From Clostridiales bacterium UBA7001 (lineage in GTDB: Bacteria > Bacillota > Clostridia > TANB77 > CAG-508), in assembly GCA_002449785.1 (NCBI GenBank), contig DJXP01000030.1, positions 3,959-39,964 on the forward strand: a stretch of 36,006 nucleotides of DNA, written 5' to 3'. A program made the position numbers and the translations under genes. Below the pieces are notes generated by a model. The model had not been told where the DNA came from. It did no database searches and saw nothing but the letters and a program-made list of their open reading frames with translations. Below are positions 16,659-25,620 of this stretch, in pieces (position 1 is the stretch's first letter; every line of letters begins with the position of its first letter).

Positions 16659-17585
16659 TTACTTACCACCTTTTCTTTTTTTATTTTTTCTAGCCTCATT
16701 AACACTTTTATATATATCTTCAATTTCATTATTATTTTCGTTGGCTGTATTTCCATTTATATAAGAATAAGCACTAATGTTTTCATCATGGGTATTATTT
16801 AATACATTTTTAATTATACTATTATTTTTATATAATATTTGAACATCAGAATTAGTTTCAAAGATTTCACTAGTATTATTTTTCTTTTTAATCTTCTTTT
16901 TTACATTTTCATCTGTTAATACTATTGATGCCAATACTGGCAAACCTATAGTCTTTTCAATGTCAGTATCTGTTTTAACAGTTGTATCTAACATATTTAC
17001 AAGCAAAATATATGCTGAAACTAATATAAATCCCACAAACATAAAAATAACAATATTTTTAAGCAGATGTATATTAGAAGGTTCATTTGGAATTTCAGCT
17101 TTATCTAAAACATGAACATTACTTACTTTATAAATTTCATTTACTTTATCTTTAAACACTATTGCTACTTCATTTGCAATTGAATAAGCAAGTTCTGGGT
17201 CTGGATTTGTAACTGTAATTTTAATTACTTCCGTTTCTGAAATTGCTGTAACAGAAATACTTTCTTGTATATCTTCTATACTTTGTTGTAAATTTAAATT
17301 ATCTTTTACAGTACTGGCGACAGTTTTACTTTTTGCAATTTCTCTATAATCATCGACCAATTTTGAATTTAATGTAACATCAGTTGTTGTAATAGAAGTT
17401 TGTTGAGATATATTATCTGATCCTATTTGAACTAAAACTAAAGTAGTAGAAGATTGGTAAAGTGGTGTTAAGATTTTATTTGTATAAACAATTCCAAAAA
17501 TTGCAAATAATAATAATACAATTATTATTAAATATTTTTTATTTAAAAATATAGATATTAATTCTTTTAAATCTAATTCTTCCAT
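16659..17585 (-). CDS. cpsC: Wzz-type polysaccharide co-polymerase / kinase modulator (CpsC)
   Basis: 308 aa Wzz-family protein: N-terminal ELDLKELISIFLNKKY, a membrane helix (about 20-42), the extracytoplasmic Wzz domain (YQSSTTLVLVQ, ending with a P-rich segment VLDKAEIPNEPS), and a second helix (about 170-192). It then has an unusually long cytoplasmic tail of about 110 residues, rich in Asn/Lys, after the ETDIEKTIGLPVLASI-like kinase-contact segment (here DTDIEKTIGLPVLASI). I start at the ATG giving MEELD at 17585 because CGGAGG is 6 bases upstream; the longer reading to 17612 lacks one. The long tail may be an extra partner-binding region. Confidence 0.93.
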   Translation of the reverse strand: MEELDLKELISIFLNKKYLIIIVLLLFAIFGIVYTNKILTPLYQSSTTLVLVQIGSDNISQQTSITTTDVTLNSKLVDDYREIAKSKTVASTVKDNLNLQQSIEDIQESISVTAISETEVIKITVTNPDPELAYSIANEVAIVFKDKVNEIYKVSNVHVLDKAEIPNEPSNIHLLKNIVIFMFVGFILVSAYILLVNMLDTTVKTDTDIEKTIGLPVLASIVLTDENVKKKIKKKNNTSEIFETNSDVQILYKNNSIIKNVLNNTHDENISAYSYINGNTANENNNEIEDIYKSVNEARKNKKRKGGK

Positions 17586-17645
17586 TTTTCCTCCGTAATA
17601 ATTTTGTTTCAATATGTTGTATTATACTATTAAACAAGTATTATT

Positions 17646-18755
17646 TCAATAGTTAAAATTACAATATTTTAAATACTCATACATAAACTGATTAAGATCA
17701 CCGTTCATAACATTTTCTACATTTCCAACTTCATAGTTTGTCCTATGGTCTTTTACAAGAGTATATGGACAAAAAACATATGAACGAATTTGACTTCCCC
17801 ATGCAATATCTTTTTGAATTCCTTTAAGTTCTGAAATTGTTTCTTTGTTTTCTTTTTCCTTCAAATTAATTAATTTAGACCTTAACATCCTCATAGCAGT
17901 TTCTTTATTTAATGTTTGAGAGCGTTCTGATTGACAAGATACTACAATATTTGTAGGTAAATGTGTTATTCTTACAGCTGAATCAGTTTTATTAATATGT
18001 TGTCCTCCGGCACCAGAGGCTCTATAAGTATCTATCCTTAAGTCTTCAGGTCTAATATCTATTTCGATATTATCATTAATTTCCGGCAGAACTTCAACAG
18101 ATGCAAATGAAGTATGCCTCCTACCTCCACTATCAAATGGAGATATTCTAACTAATCTATGCACTCCCATTTCACCTTTCATATATCCATATGCATATTC
18201 ACCAGAAATTAAAAATGTAACACTTTTTATTCCAGCTTCATCTCCAGCTAAATAGTCTAGTTCTTTAATTGAATAATTATTGCTACTAGCCCATCTTGAA
18301 TACATCCTATATAACATTTGGACCCAATCTTGTGATTCTGTTCCTCCAGCACCTGGGTGTAGAGTAACAATTGCATTATTTGAGTCATATTTATTAGAAA
18401 AAAGTGTTTCTATTTCTAATTTATTAATGTTTTCCTCTAATTTATTTGAACTGTTTATTAATTCATTAAATAGTTCTTCATCATATTCTGTTTGTAATAA
18501 AGAATTCATTTCAATTAAACTTAATAATTCTTTATTTAACTCTTCATAAAATTTAACTTTTTTTTGAATGCTTTTCATTTTAGAAAAGATATTATTAGAA
18601 TATTCTTTGTTATTCCAAAAGTCTTCTTTATTTACCTCATTTTCTAATTCTTTAAGCTCATTTTTAAGAGATTCAAGTTTTATTGAATCTCTTATACTCT
18701 CTAATTTATTTAATAATTCATAAAGGAATTGTTTATTATCTTCTAATTCAAGCAC
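17646..18755 (-). CDS. prfB: peptide chain release factor 2, without programmed frameshift
   Basis: Releases peptides at UGA and UAA. 369 aa with an alpha-helical domain 1, the codon-reading SPF tripeptide in RISPFDSGGRRHTSF and the catalytic GGQ in RASGAGGQHINKTDS. The start is GTG at 18755 with AGAGGAG 7 bases upstream. Most bacterial prfB genes have an in-frame UGA near codon 25, read by a +1 shift at CUU-UGA-C. Here the equivalent place is CTT-GAA (codons 27-28, 18672-18677) and the frame is continuous. It starts right after the stop of the small membrane gene at 18758, so the two are coupled. Confidence 0.96.
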   Translation of the reverse strand: MLELEDNKQFLYELLNKLESIRDSIKLESLKNELKELENEVNKEDFWNNKEYSNNIFSKMKSIQKKVKFYEELNKELLSLIEMNSLLQTEYDEELFNELINSSNKLEENINKLEIETLFSNKYDSNNAIVTLHPGAGGTESQDWVQMLYRMYSRWASSNNYSIKELDYLAGDEAGIKSVTFLISGEYAYGYMKGEMGVHRLVRISPFDSGGRRHTSFASVEVLPEINDNIEIDIRPEDLRIDTYRASGAGGQHINKTDSAVRITHLPTNIVVSCQSERSQTLNKETAMRMLRSKLINLKEKENKETISELKGIQKDIAWGSQIRSYVFCPYTLVKDHRTNYEVGNVENVMNGDLNQFMYEYLKYCNFNY

Positions 18756-18757
18756 AG

Positions 18758-19108
18758 CTATACTCCTCTTTGCTTTACTGCATTATCTATTCTTTTTAAT
18801 TGTTCGTTACATTGTCTTGCCTTAGCTATATCAGAAACCTTCATAAACAATCGAAGTCTGTTTTGAATATCTTTTTTTAGCAGTTCTATATTGTCAGGAT
18901 TATCTAGTGATTCTGATAACATTTTTTTAAATCGTTTTTCTGATAATATTTCTGTTTTATATTCTTTAGATTCTTTGCTAAGAGTTTTGGCAATTTCATC
19001 TTCATTTAAAATATAATTAAACTCTTTTTTTTGATTTGACACTACAAAAATAATAGCTAATACTGATACTATTATAATTATACTAATTAATACAATTAAC
19101 CAAATCAT
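18758..19108 (-). CDS. single-pass membrane protein of unknown function
   Basis: 116 aa from the ATG giving MIWLIVL at 19108, with GAGGG 8 bases upstream; the reading to 19138 has no site. An N-terminal membrane helix (residues 1-24) is followed by a basic, helical cytoplasmic domain (FNYILNEDEIAKTL through IQNRLRLFMKVSDIAKARQCNEQLKRI). No family recognised. It sits immediately before prfB and appears co-transcribed with it and possibly with the EPS trio. A housekeeping or envelope role is only a guess. Confidence 0.8.
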   Translation of the reverse strand: MIWLIVLISIIIIVSVLAIIFVVSNQKKEFNYILNEDEIAKTLSKESKEYKTEILSEKRFKKMLSESLDNPDNIELLKKDIQNRLRLFMKVSDIAKARQCNEQLKRIDNAVKQRGV

Positions 19109-19210
19109 ATTCTTTCCCTCACAATAATTAAAAATCATATTATACTTAAAGAATTACACCTTAGGATAAGAACAGTTATTATTGTTGATTTAAAATCCAT
19201 AATATTTTTA

Positions 19211-20140
19211 TTATGCCTTATTATTACTACAAAATACATCATTTATCTTGTGTAAAACTACTTTTTTTATTTCGTCTCTCGCTGCTCCCAAATATTTTCT
19301 AGGGTCAAATACTTCAGGTGACTCATTAAATACTCTTCTAACTTGTGCAGTCATTGCTAAACGCAAATCTGTATCAACATTAATTTTTGATACTCCATTT
19401 TCACCAGCTTGTTTTAACATTTCATCTGGACATCCTTTGGCACCAGGAATATTTGCTCCATTATTATTACACATTTCTACTAATTCAGGTATAACAGTTG
19501 AAGCCCCATGTAAAACTATAGGAGTATTAGGTAATTTTTCTTTAACCTTTGCTAAAATGTCAAATCTAAGTTTTGCTTCACCTTTAAATTTATATGCACC
19601 ATGACTTGTTCCTATTGCAATAGCCAAGGAATCACAGCCTGTTCTTTGAACAAACTCATATGCTTGATCAGGATTTGTATATCTTGCATCATCATCTGAA
19701 ACATTAACTTCATCTTCTACACCAGCTAAAGTTCCAAGTTCTGCTTCCACAACTACTCCATGACTATGAGCATAGTCAACTACTTCTTTAGTTATTCTAA
19801 CATTTTCTTCAAAATCATATTTTGAAGCATCAATCATAACAGATGTAAATCCATTATCAATACACATCTTACAAGTTTCAAAATCTGGTCCATGATCTAA
19901 ATGTAAAGCTATTGGAATTGTAGTACTCTCAACAGCAGCTTCTACCATTTTCTTTAAATAACCCATTCTAGCATATTTGATAGCACTTGATGAAACTTGC
20001 AAAATAACTGGTGATTTTGCTTCTTCAGCAGCATCAGTTATTGCTTGAATAAACTCCATATTATTAATATTAAAAGCACCTATTGCATAATGCTCTCTCA
20101 TTGATCTTTCAAACATCTCTTTTGTTGTTACTAATGACAT
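19211..20140 (-). CDS. fba: class II fructose-bisphosphate aldolase
   Basis: Zinc-dependent glycolytic/gluconeogenic aldolase splitting fructose 1,6-bisphosphate. 309 aa. Zinc ligands and active site are visible: ALHLDHGPDFE (His/Asp near residue 80), EAELGTLAG, GTSHGAYKFKG (His near 180) and VLHGAST (His near 208), with NVDTDLRLA for phosphate binding. AAAGGAGG precedes the ATG. It has its own strong promoter at 20207-20235 and is probably monocistronic. Nothing unusual apart from its separation from other glycolytic genes. Confidence 0.97.
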   Translation of the reverse strand: MSLVTTKEMFERSMREHYAIGAFNINNMEFIQAITDAAEEAKSPVILQVSSSAIKYARMGYLKKMVEAAVESTTIPIALHLDHGPDFETCKMCIDNGFTSVMIDASKYDFEENVRITKEVVDYAHSHGVVVEAELGTLAGVEDEVNVSDDDARYTNPDQAYEFVQRTGCDSLAIAIGTSHGAYKFKGEAKLRFDILAKVKEKLPNTPIVLHGASTVIPELVEMCNNNGANIPGAKGCPDEMLKQAGENGVSKINVDTDLRLAMTAQVRRVFNESPEVFDPRKYLGAARDEIKKVVLHKINDVFCSNNKA

Positions 20141-20206
20141 AATATATTCCTCCTTTAATTAATTCACCCAAAAAATATAGATGAATTAGTATAATTTTCT
20201 TACTAT

Positions 20207-20235
20207 ATTTTATATTCAATCAAAAATAATGTCAA
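20207..20235 (-). promoter_or_regulatory. sigma-A promoter of fba
   Basis: Minus strand consensus TTGACA (20230-20235), a 17-base spacer and TAAAAT (20207-20212), about 67 bases ahead of the ATG. Confidence 0.8.
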
Positions 20236-20272
20236 GATTTAGTAAAACTTTATGTTAAAAAAGTTTAAAATA

Positions 20273-20334
20273 AAAAAGTGATAAGTTTAATAAATCAAAT
20301 TTTGCTTTTAATTTCATTAAACTTAATCACTTTT
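20273..20334 (-). terminator. intrinsic terminator of the LPXTG gene
   Basis: Long stem: AAAAGTGATTAAGTTTAAT pairs with ATTAAACTTATCACTTTT with one bulge, followed by T6 on the minus strand. It lies just past the stop of the surface protein and before the fba promoter. Confidence 0.8.
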
Positions 20335-20355
20335 ATTTAAAATTTATAGTCATTT

Positions 20356-21501
20356 TTAATAATTATTTTTCTTATATTGTTTATATGAGTATATTCCAAT
20401 AATAGACATAATAAGAATTGCAACAATAACTAGAAAACTAACTCCTGTATTAGGTAAATTTTGTGTAGCAATAGTTGGGTCAGCTGGTTTTGTTGGAGTT
20501 GGAGCTGGAGTTTGGTTTTGTGTTGGTGTAGTAACATTATTTCCTTCAAAAGTTTTCCATGAGAAATTGTCAGAACCATAGAAAAATAATGCATAATTAT
20601 TATTATCAATAGAAGACTTATAAGCTCTAGCTAAAGTAACTCCTTCTGTTTTAACATATTTACCATTTTCATCATCTAATTCTGCATACAAAAAATAGTA
20701 ATCATCCTTAGTAATATTATTTGTATCGAATAAAGTACCTTGTTCATTATATATTATACCACCAGCAGCTGATGAATCAGCATTTGAATTTACTACTTTA
20801 TCATAAAATGCTGATGAGTTTTTGCTATAACTTAAAAGATTTTCAAATGCATTATTTTTTTTATCATAAATATTTTTTAGTATATTATCATCAGATATTT
20901 TTCCAATTCTAAGATGTATTTTTCTTACTGTTTTGTTTCCCCATGGAGTATCAAATAAAATTTGAACTCTTTGATTGTCTGAATCACTTGAAATAAATGT
21001 TGCAAAAAAAGCATCTGTATATTTTTTTTGTTCAGGTTTATCTAATTTTATTTTTTCTAGAACCAACTTATCTTTAAATTCACTATTTGAATTTAAAAAA
21101 TGTTCAGATACATATACATAGCAATCTTGCTCTAATTCTAAATATTCTGAAATTTCATTACCACTATAAAAAACTTTTTTTGAACTATCATATGATAGTT
21201 GATGTGCATTATTTACTGAAAAATCTGGAGTACTTGTTCCATCACCAATCATATAGTAATAAACATGATTATCAATAGGATTTACCCCTGAAACACTAAA
21301 TTTAAATGTCCTAACATCGCTTGTTTTTTCAAGGTTAACTTTAGCTTTAGAAAAATCTGTCCAAGTTTCGCTACTTTCTTCTGAATTTACTTGAGTATCA
21401 TCTGTATCACTCGTAGCTTCCGTAGCATATGTAGAAAAACTAAATGTAATTATTACTAAAAATATAATACTTAAAACCAAAAAAATATTTTTACATTTCA
21501 T
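20356..21501 (-). CDS. LPXTG cell-wall-anchored surface protein
   Basis: 381 aa. It has an N-terminal signal peptide (hydrophobic core to about residue 24, cut near TYA) and an acidic Ser/Thr linker, then two beta-rich regions (VRTFKFSVSGVNPIDNHVYYYMIGDG, and QRVQILFDTPWGNKTVRKIHLRIGKISDDN). A Pro/Thr wall-spanning stretch (TPTQNQTPAPTPTKP) precedes the sortase signal LPNTG, a membrane helix and the basic tail YKQYKKNNY. A class A-type sortase would link it to peptidoglycan; no sortase is in the window. The ligand-binding domains are not recognised. AAGGAG precedes the ATG and a terminator follows, so it is monocistronic. Confidence 0.88.
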   Translation of the reverse strand: MKCKNIFLVLSIIFLVIITFSFSTYATEATSDTDDTQVNSEESSETWTDFSKAKVNLEKTSDVRTFKFSVSGVNPIDNHVYYYMIGDGTSTPDFSVNNAHQLSYDSSKKVFYSGNEISEYLELEQDCYVYVSEHFLNSNSEFKDKLVLEKIKLDKPEQKKYTDAFFATFISSDSDNQRVQILFDTPWGNKTVRKIHLRIGKISDDNILKNIYDKKNNAFENLLSYSKNSSAFYDKVVNSNADSSAAGGIIYNEQGTLFDTNNITKDDYYFLYAELDDENGKYVKTEGVTLARAYKSSIDNNNYALFFYGSDNFSWKTFEGNNVTTPTQNQTPAPTPTKPADPTIATQNLPNTGVSFLVIVAILIMSIIGIYSYKQYKKNNY

Positions 21502-21626
21502 TTTATTATTCTCCTTAAATTTGTTAATTTTTCATAATTATATTTTAGAATTAATTAGTTAATAATGCAATAGAATTTTTATTACATTTTTGTAACATTC
21601 TAAATATTATTATCGCAAACATAATA

Positions 21627-21968
21627 TTAATTTAGCTTATTTCCATGTTTGTATGGTCTTGTTTCATTGTACTTCATTTTTTCAATTATTTTTTCTTCTA
21701 AATCAATATTTTTACTTTCACAAAAATCTAAAATCCTTATTACTACATCAGCTAATTCCGATGGTACACCATTTGGTTTCCCATCTTCATCATAATATGT
21801 TTCATTTAAATTATGATTATTTCTGTATTCCTCATATGCTTCAGTAAGCTCAGAATGCATAAGTGCAATAACATCTCCAAAAGCTTTTTCTGTCTTAAGT
21901 TCATGAAACCCATGATTTAATGAATTTTCATATGCTCTCTTTTGTAAGTTTTTAATTGAATTGTCCAT
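21627..21968 (-). CDS. MazG-like NTP pyrophosphohydrolase
   Basis: 113 aa, all-alpha. The metal-binding helices read MHSELTEAYEEYR (E-x-x-E-A-x-E pattern) and SELADVVIRILDF (E-x-x-D-V). Between them lies the loop ETYYDEDGKPNGVPSE that is usual in the phage- and Firmicute-type MazG-like family. The C-terminus KMKYNETRPYKHGNKLN matches the family's conserved end. It probably hydrolyses (d)NTPs; specificity cannot be read. It is clearly different from the MazG at 845-1156. AAGGAGG precedes the ATG. Neighbours give no pathway. Confidence 0.9.
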   Translation of the reverse strand: MDNSIKNLQKRAYENSLNHGFHELKTEKAFGDVIALMHSELTEAYEEYRNNHNLNETYYDEDGKPNGVPSELADVVIRILDFCESKNIDLEEKIIEKMKYNETRPYKHGNKLN

Positions 21969-22080
21969 AAAATACGCCTCCTTATAGAATACTCTAAATA
22001 TTAATTTTATCTATTGTTACATTCAAGTTATATTTATTAATAACAATTCTTTATTATAAATTTAAATAATTGAACTATTA

Positions 22081-22644
22081 TTATATATTAAATCTCTTAA
22101 TAATTTCTTCTTTAAAATCTTTAGAACACAAAACTAAACTTACTAAAAAATTAAAAATTGAAATTACAATTGATATATTAATTAAAGCATTTGCTTCTAC
22201 AAACCCTTTATAAATTAAATAAATTATAGATAAACTAAGAAGTACTATTATTAGTTGACTTATAGCATATTTCCCATAATGTTTAAAACTAAATAGTGTT
22301 ATTATAAACATTGCACAATTTGATATTATTATTAAAATAGGTATCGAAATTCTAAGAGACCAACCTGTATATCCGATTCTATAATCTATATAATACATTA
22401 AGATAGCTATCAGTATTGTTTGAATCATTACATGATTTGCAATATTTGTTGTTTTAGTAACAGAATAGCTTACTGTTAAATAAATATAAATAAATCCACA
22501 AATACATAAATGACTCCAATAAATATTAGGTGTAGTTATTTTATTTATATAAAGTAATATCAGTGAAAATGATATTACAATAATATTAATTATCATAAAA
22601 ATTCTATCAATTTTCTTACTATTGATTTTTTTCGGATATAACAT
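22081..22644 (-). CDS. polytopic membrane protein of the acyltransferase operon (DUF6320-like)
   Basis: About 187 aa with five or six hydrophobic helices and a short basic N-terminus (LYPKKINSKKIDRIF). I recall similar membrane proteins, named DUF6320, next to acetyltransferase genes in Clostridia; the match is from memory. I start at the ATG at 22644 because GGAG lies 6 bases upstream, inside the end of the acyltransferase gene; a GTG at 22656 is in the same frame. The 26-base overlap shows translational coupling. It could move or present the acyltransferase's product or substrate at the membrane, which is inference. Confidence 0.78.
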   Translation of the reverse strand: MLYPKKINSKKIDRIFMIINIIVISFSLILLYINKITTPNIYWSHLCICGFIYIYLTVSYSVTKTTNIANHVMIQTILIAILMYYIDYRIGYTGWSLRISIPILIIISNCAMFIITLFSFKHYGKYAISQLIIVLLSLSIIYLIYKGFVEANALINISIVISIFNFLVSLVLCSKDFKEEIIKRFNI

Positions 22645-23944
22645 CTTCTTCTCCACTTTCTATAGAATCTAATATACCATTTGACTCTACTTCTACATTA
22701 ATATTTTGTATTTTTAAAAATTTATAAAAATATTTTTCAATACTATTGTCATTAAGTACCGATGTAAAAGTAAAAATTACTTTATCTATATATGTACAAC
22801 TTGAACATTTTATCTTTTCAATTTTTTCAGGTGCTATTAGTATTAAAAAATAATCAATATAATCTTGATATTTTCCTATGATTCCGACTTTTCCGACATT
22901 TGAATAAGTTATTGATAAATATTTTTGAATTTCACTATATATACTTCTTATAATTAATTTCTTGAGAAACAATGGAATTGAACTAATAAATAAATTATTT
23001 CCTATTTTGACATTATCTGACATAGTTTTTGAAATTTCTTCTTCTGATAGTTTTTTTTCAAATTCTTGCCTAACAAAATCAGTAATATCTTTAAAAGAAA
23101 TACAAGTTTTCATTTCTGCATCTACACTTATATATGAAAAAAAGTTTGACATAGTTTTAGACTTATAATATTTTTTTAGATTTACTGGAATACAAACTTT
23201 TATTGGTTTTTTATTTTTTATTAATCCATTATTTTTTAAAACATTTGCATTATATATAGACAATATAAGTACAGAGGTTAAGTATTGAGTAGTAGATATA
23301 TTATATCTACTACATTCGCGCTTTAAATCATTAGTATCAATTAACAAATGATTTACACTAACTTGGTTAAATTTAAGTTCTTTACCTTTTAGTAAATATG
23401 CTCTTTTACTTTTTCCATCTTTTTTAGATTTTTTATTATAGTTTTTCATATAACTATCTTCAGTATTTAAATCTATTTTTCTTGCTTTTCTTTCTTCTTT
23501 ATCTATTAATTCATGATGTTTCATTTCTAAATAATTATAAATTATTTCTCTAAAAAATATTAGTCCACCATTTCCGTCAGTTAATGAATGAAATATTTCA
23601 ATATTTATTTTTTTCTCAAAATATGTAACACTAAACAAATAGTCATTATTATAAACTGGATCAATTTTTTTGCAAGGAAAATATATTTCTTCTTTAACTA
23701 CTGGTTTTTTTGAGTTTTCTTCTAAATAATTCCAAAAGAAGCCTTCTTTCATTTTTACTTTAAATGCTCTATATCTTGTAAGTGCTCTTTCAACAGCTTT
23801 TTCTAAAGTTTCTTTATCAATTTCTTCTTTAAGAACTGCTGAATATCTGAATACAGTACTATATTTATTGCTCTCTTGAAGAGGAAATATTTTAGCAGAA
23901 TTATCCAATTTTCTCCATGTTTTATTGTTTTCTTTTTTACTCAT
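22619..23944 (-). CDS. condensation-fold acyltransferase (alcohol acetyltransferase-like)
   Basis: 441 aa, chloramphenicol acetyltransferase/condensation-domain fold. The catalytic motif HSLTDGNGG (H-x-x-x-D-G, near residue 115) is present, and a second family-typical segment SNVGKVG lies near 340. The N-terminus (TWRKLDNSAKIFPL, followed by FRYSAVLKEEIDKETLEKAVERAL) matches the start of the alcohol acetyltransferase/WS-DGAT-like group. It likely transfers an acyl group from a thioester to an alcohol or amine. The C-terminal tail is acidic. The ATG shares one base with the stop of the upstream hydrolase (TAATG). Exact substrate unknown; no carrier protein or NRPS is nearby. Confidence 0.85.
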   Translation of the reverse strand: MSKKENNKTWRKLDNSAKIFPLQESNKYSTVFRYSAVLKEEIDKETLEKAVERALTRYRAFKVKMKEGFFWNYLEENSKKPVVKEEIYFPCKKIDPVYNNDYLFSVTYFEKKINIEIFHSLTDGNGGLIFFREIIYNYLEMKHHELIDKEERKARKIDLNTEDSYMKNYNKKSKKDGKSKRAYLLKGKELKFNQVSVNHLLIDTNDLKRECSRYNISTTQYLTSVLILSIYNANVLKNNGLIKNKKPIKVCIPVNLKKYYKSKTMSNFFSYISVDAEMKTCISFKDITDFVRQEFEKKLSEEEISKTMSDNVKIGNNLFISSIPLFLKKLIIRSIYSEIQKYLSITYSNVGKVGIIGKYQDYIDYFLILIAPEKIEKIKCSSCTYIDKVIFTFTSVLNDNSIEKYFYKFLKIQNINVEVESNGILDSIESGEEDVISEKNQ

Positions 23945-24861
23945 TATATTTTTCTTATTAACTCCATTCTCTCATTAATGATTCTTCTAGTTATTTTACC
24001 ATTTTTTATATCAAATCCATGCATTGTTTGTTTAGTTTCATTAACAATTACATCTATATTTTCTTTTTTTAATTTTTGTGAAAATTCAATACCTTCATCA
24101 TGCAAACAATCATATTCAGCAGTTTCTATATAAGTTTTTGGCATGAATGAAACATCTTCCATTTCACCAGGTGAAATATAATCTTTATTATCTCCCAAAT
24201 ATAATTCCCACATTTTTTTGTTTAATACTGAATTCCATATTGGTGTATCAGTATATTTTTTCATTGAATCAGTATTCATCCTCTTATCTAGAACAGGATA
24301 AAGCAAAAATAAATAATTTGGGAGAGGCAGATTTAATTCATTTGCTTTTCTAATTACATCTATTGCCAAACATCCTCCCGCAGAATCTCCTCCAATAATT
24401 ATTTTATTATATTTTTTTCTATTTTTTAAAATATATTCATATGCAGAAAATGCATCTTCTACTGGAATAGGATATTTGTATTTATATGCAAGCCTATAAT
24501 CTACATATACTACTGTACATAAGCCTTCTTCTGCAATTTTTTTGCAAAAACTATAATGATTTTTTGCTCCTCTATATACAAATCCACCACCGTGAATATA
24601 TAAAAGTATCTTTTGAGTTTCTAACTTTTTTGGCTCAAATATATAAATATCAATTTTTTCATTATCAAATGACTTTATAGTTTTAGTTTTAAAAGAAATT
24701 TTTTTATTTTCTTTTACTGTTTTGGGAATCATTGACATAAGCTTATCTGCATTAGCAAAAATTCTATCGTTAAATGGAATTTTATATAATTTATATATAC
24801 CAAATTCATTGCTAATAGGATATTTATTAAATTTTAAATTAATTTTTTTTGATTTCTTCAT
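23944..24861 (-). CDS. alpha/beta hydrolase, hormone-sensitive-lipase type
   Basis: 305 aa esterase/lipase of the HSL family. The oxyanion motif is YIHGGGFVYRG, the nucleophile elbow is GGDSAGG (about residue 155), the acid lies in ETAEYDCLHDEG (about 258) and the histidine in MHGFD (about 288). No signal peptide, so cytoplasmic. It is the first gene of an overlapping operon with the acyltransferase and the membrane protein; together they could make and break an ester. No strong ribosome binding site is visible at the ATG (24861), and no clear promoter. Confidence 0.9.
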   Translation of the reverse strand: MKKSKKINLKFNKYPISNEFGIYKLYKIPFNDRIFANADKLMSMIPKTVKENKKISFKTKTIKSFDNEKIDIYIFEPKKLETQKILLYIHGGGFVYRGAKNHYSFCKKIAEEGLCTVVYVDYRLAYKYKYPIPVEDAFSAYEYILKNRKKYNKIIIGGDSAGGCLAIDVIRKANELNLPLPNYLFLLYPVLDKRMNTDSMKKYTDTPIWNSVLNKKMWELYLGDNKDYISPGEMEDVSFMPKTYIETAEYDCLHDEGIEFSQKLKKENIDVIVNETKQTMHGFDIKNGKITRRIINERMELIRKI

Positions 24862-24918
24862 ATTTTTATTACTTCATCTATTTCTTAATAACTAATTATT
24901 TTTCTTATTATATAATAA

Positions 24919-24950
24919 AAGACTGATAATTTCAAATCATTATCAGTCTT
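24919..24950 (-). terminator. intrinsic terminator after the cytidylate-kinase-like gene
   Basis: Perfect 12-bp stem AAGACTGATAAT / ATTATCAGTCTT with an 8-base loop and T-rich sequence on both sides. On the minus strand it ends the MATE-kinase unit before the hydrolase operon. Confidence 0.85.
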
Positions 24951-25012
24951 ATTTTTTTATTAAGTTACAGTTCAGTTATTATTTAATTTATAATAGATTT
25001 TTCTATTCAATT

Positions 25013-25620
25013 TTATTTTTTAATTGTATTATTATTTACTTTTTCAATATAATCACAAATTATATTTACTGCTGTTTCATTTCCAATTTTGCAATTCAAA
25101 CATAAATCATAATTTTCTCTATCTCCCCATTTTTGATTTGTTATAACTTCATAATAAGAAGCTCTCGATTTATCTGAATTTAATACATGCTTTTTGGCTT
25201 CTTCATATGTATCATTATACATTTCTTTTATTTTATTTATTCTATATTCTTGAGGTGCATATAAGAAAATTCTTATTATATAAGGGCTATCTTTTAATAT
25301 GTAATCTGCTCCTCTACCTACAATAACACAATTTTCTTTTAATGCTATTTTTCTTACTGTTTCTGATTGTTTTATTATAGAATCTTTTTCTGCATCTAAT
25401 GATAAATAAAAATTATATAATTCATCCTCTTTTGTATCTTTGTTTATAAGCTCATTATTTAAAGCAAAATTTTTAATTTCTTCTTTATCATAAAAAGCAA
25501 GTTCCAACTTTTTAGCAACTTGTCTTGCAATCTCTTTTCCTCCTGTACCATGTTCACGAGCAATTGATATAATAAGTTTTTTGCTTGCTTTCTTATTTTC
25601 TTCTACTACATTTATTATAT
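25013..25620 (-). CDS. cytidylate-kinase-like domain lacking its own start; probable C-terminal part of the MATE gene
   Basis: About 200 residues of the cytidylate kinase-like family (Cytidylate_kin2): P-loop ISIAREHGTGGKEIA, then KKLELAFYDKEEI, IVGRGADYIL, the helical lid and a basic C-terminus. The first ATG in frame (25507) lies after the P-loop, so it cannot be the true start. Upstream of the P-loop the frame reads IDIINVVEENKKASKK and back to a TAA next to a nine-A run, with no ATG, GTG or TTG and no ribosome binding site. One extra A in that run would join it to the end of the MATE protein. It is therefore either a fused domain made by slippage, a gene broken by an indel, or it has a non-standard start. 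The substrate of these proteins is not established. Confidence 0.75.
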
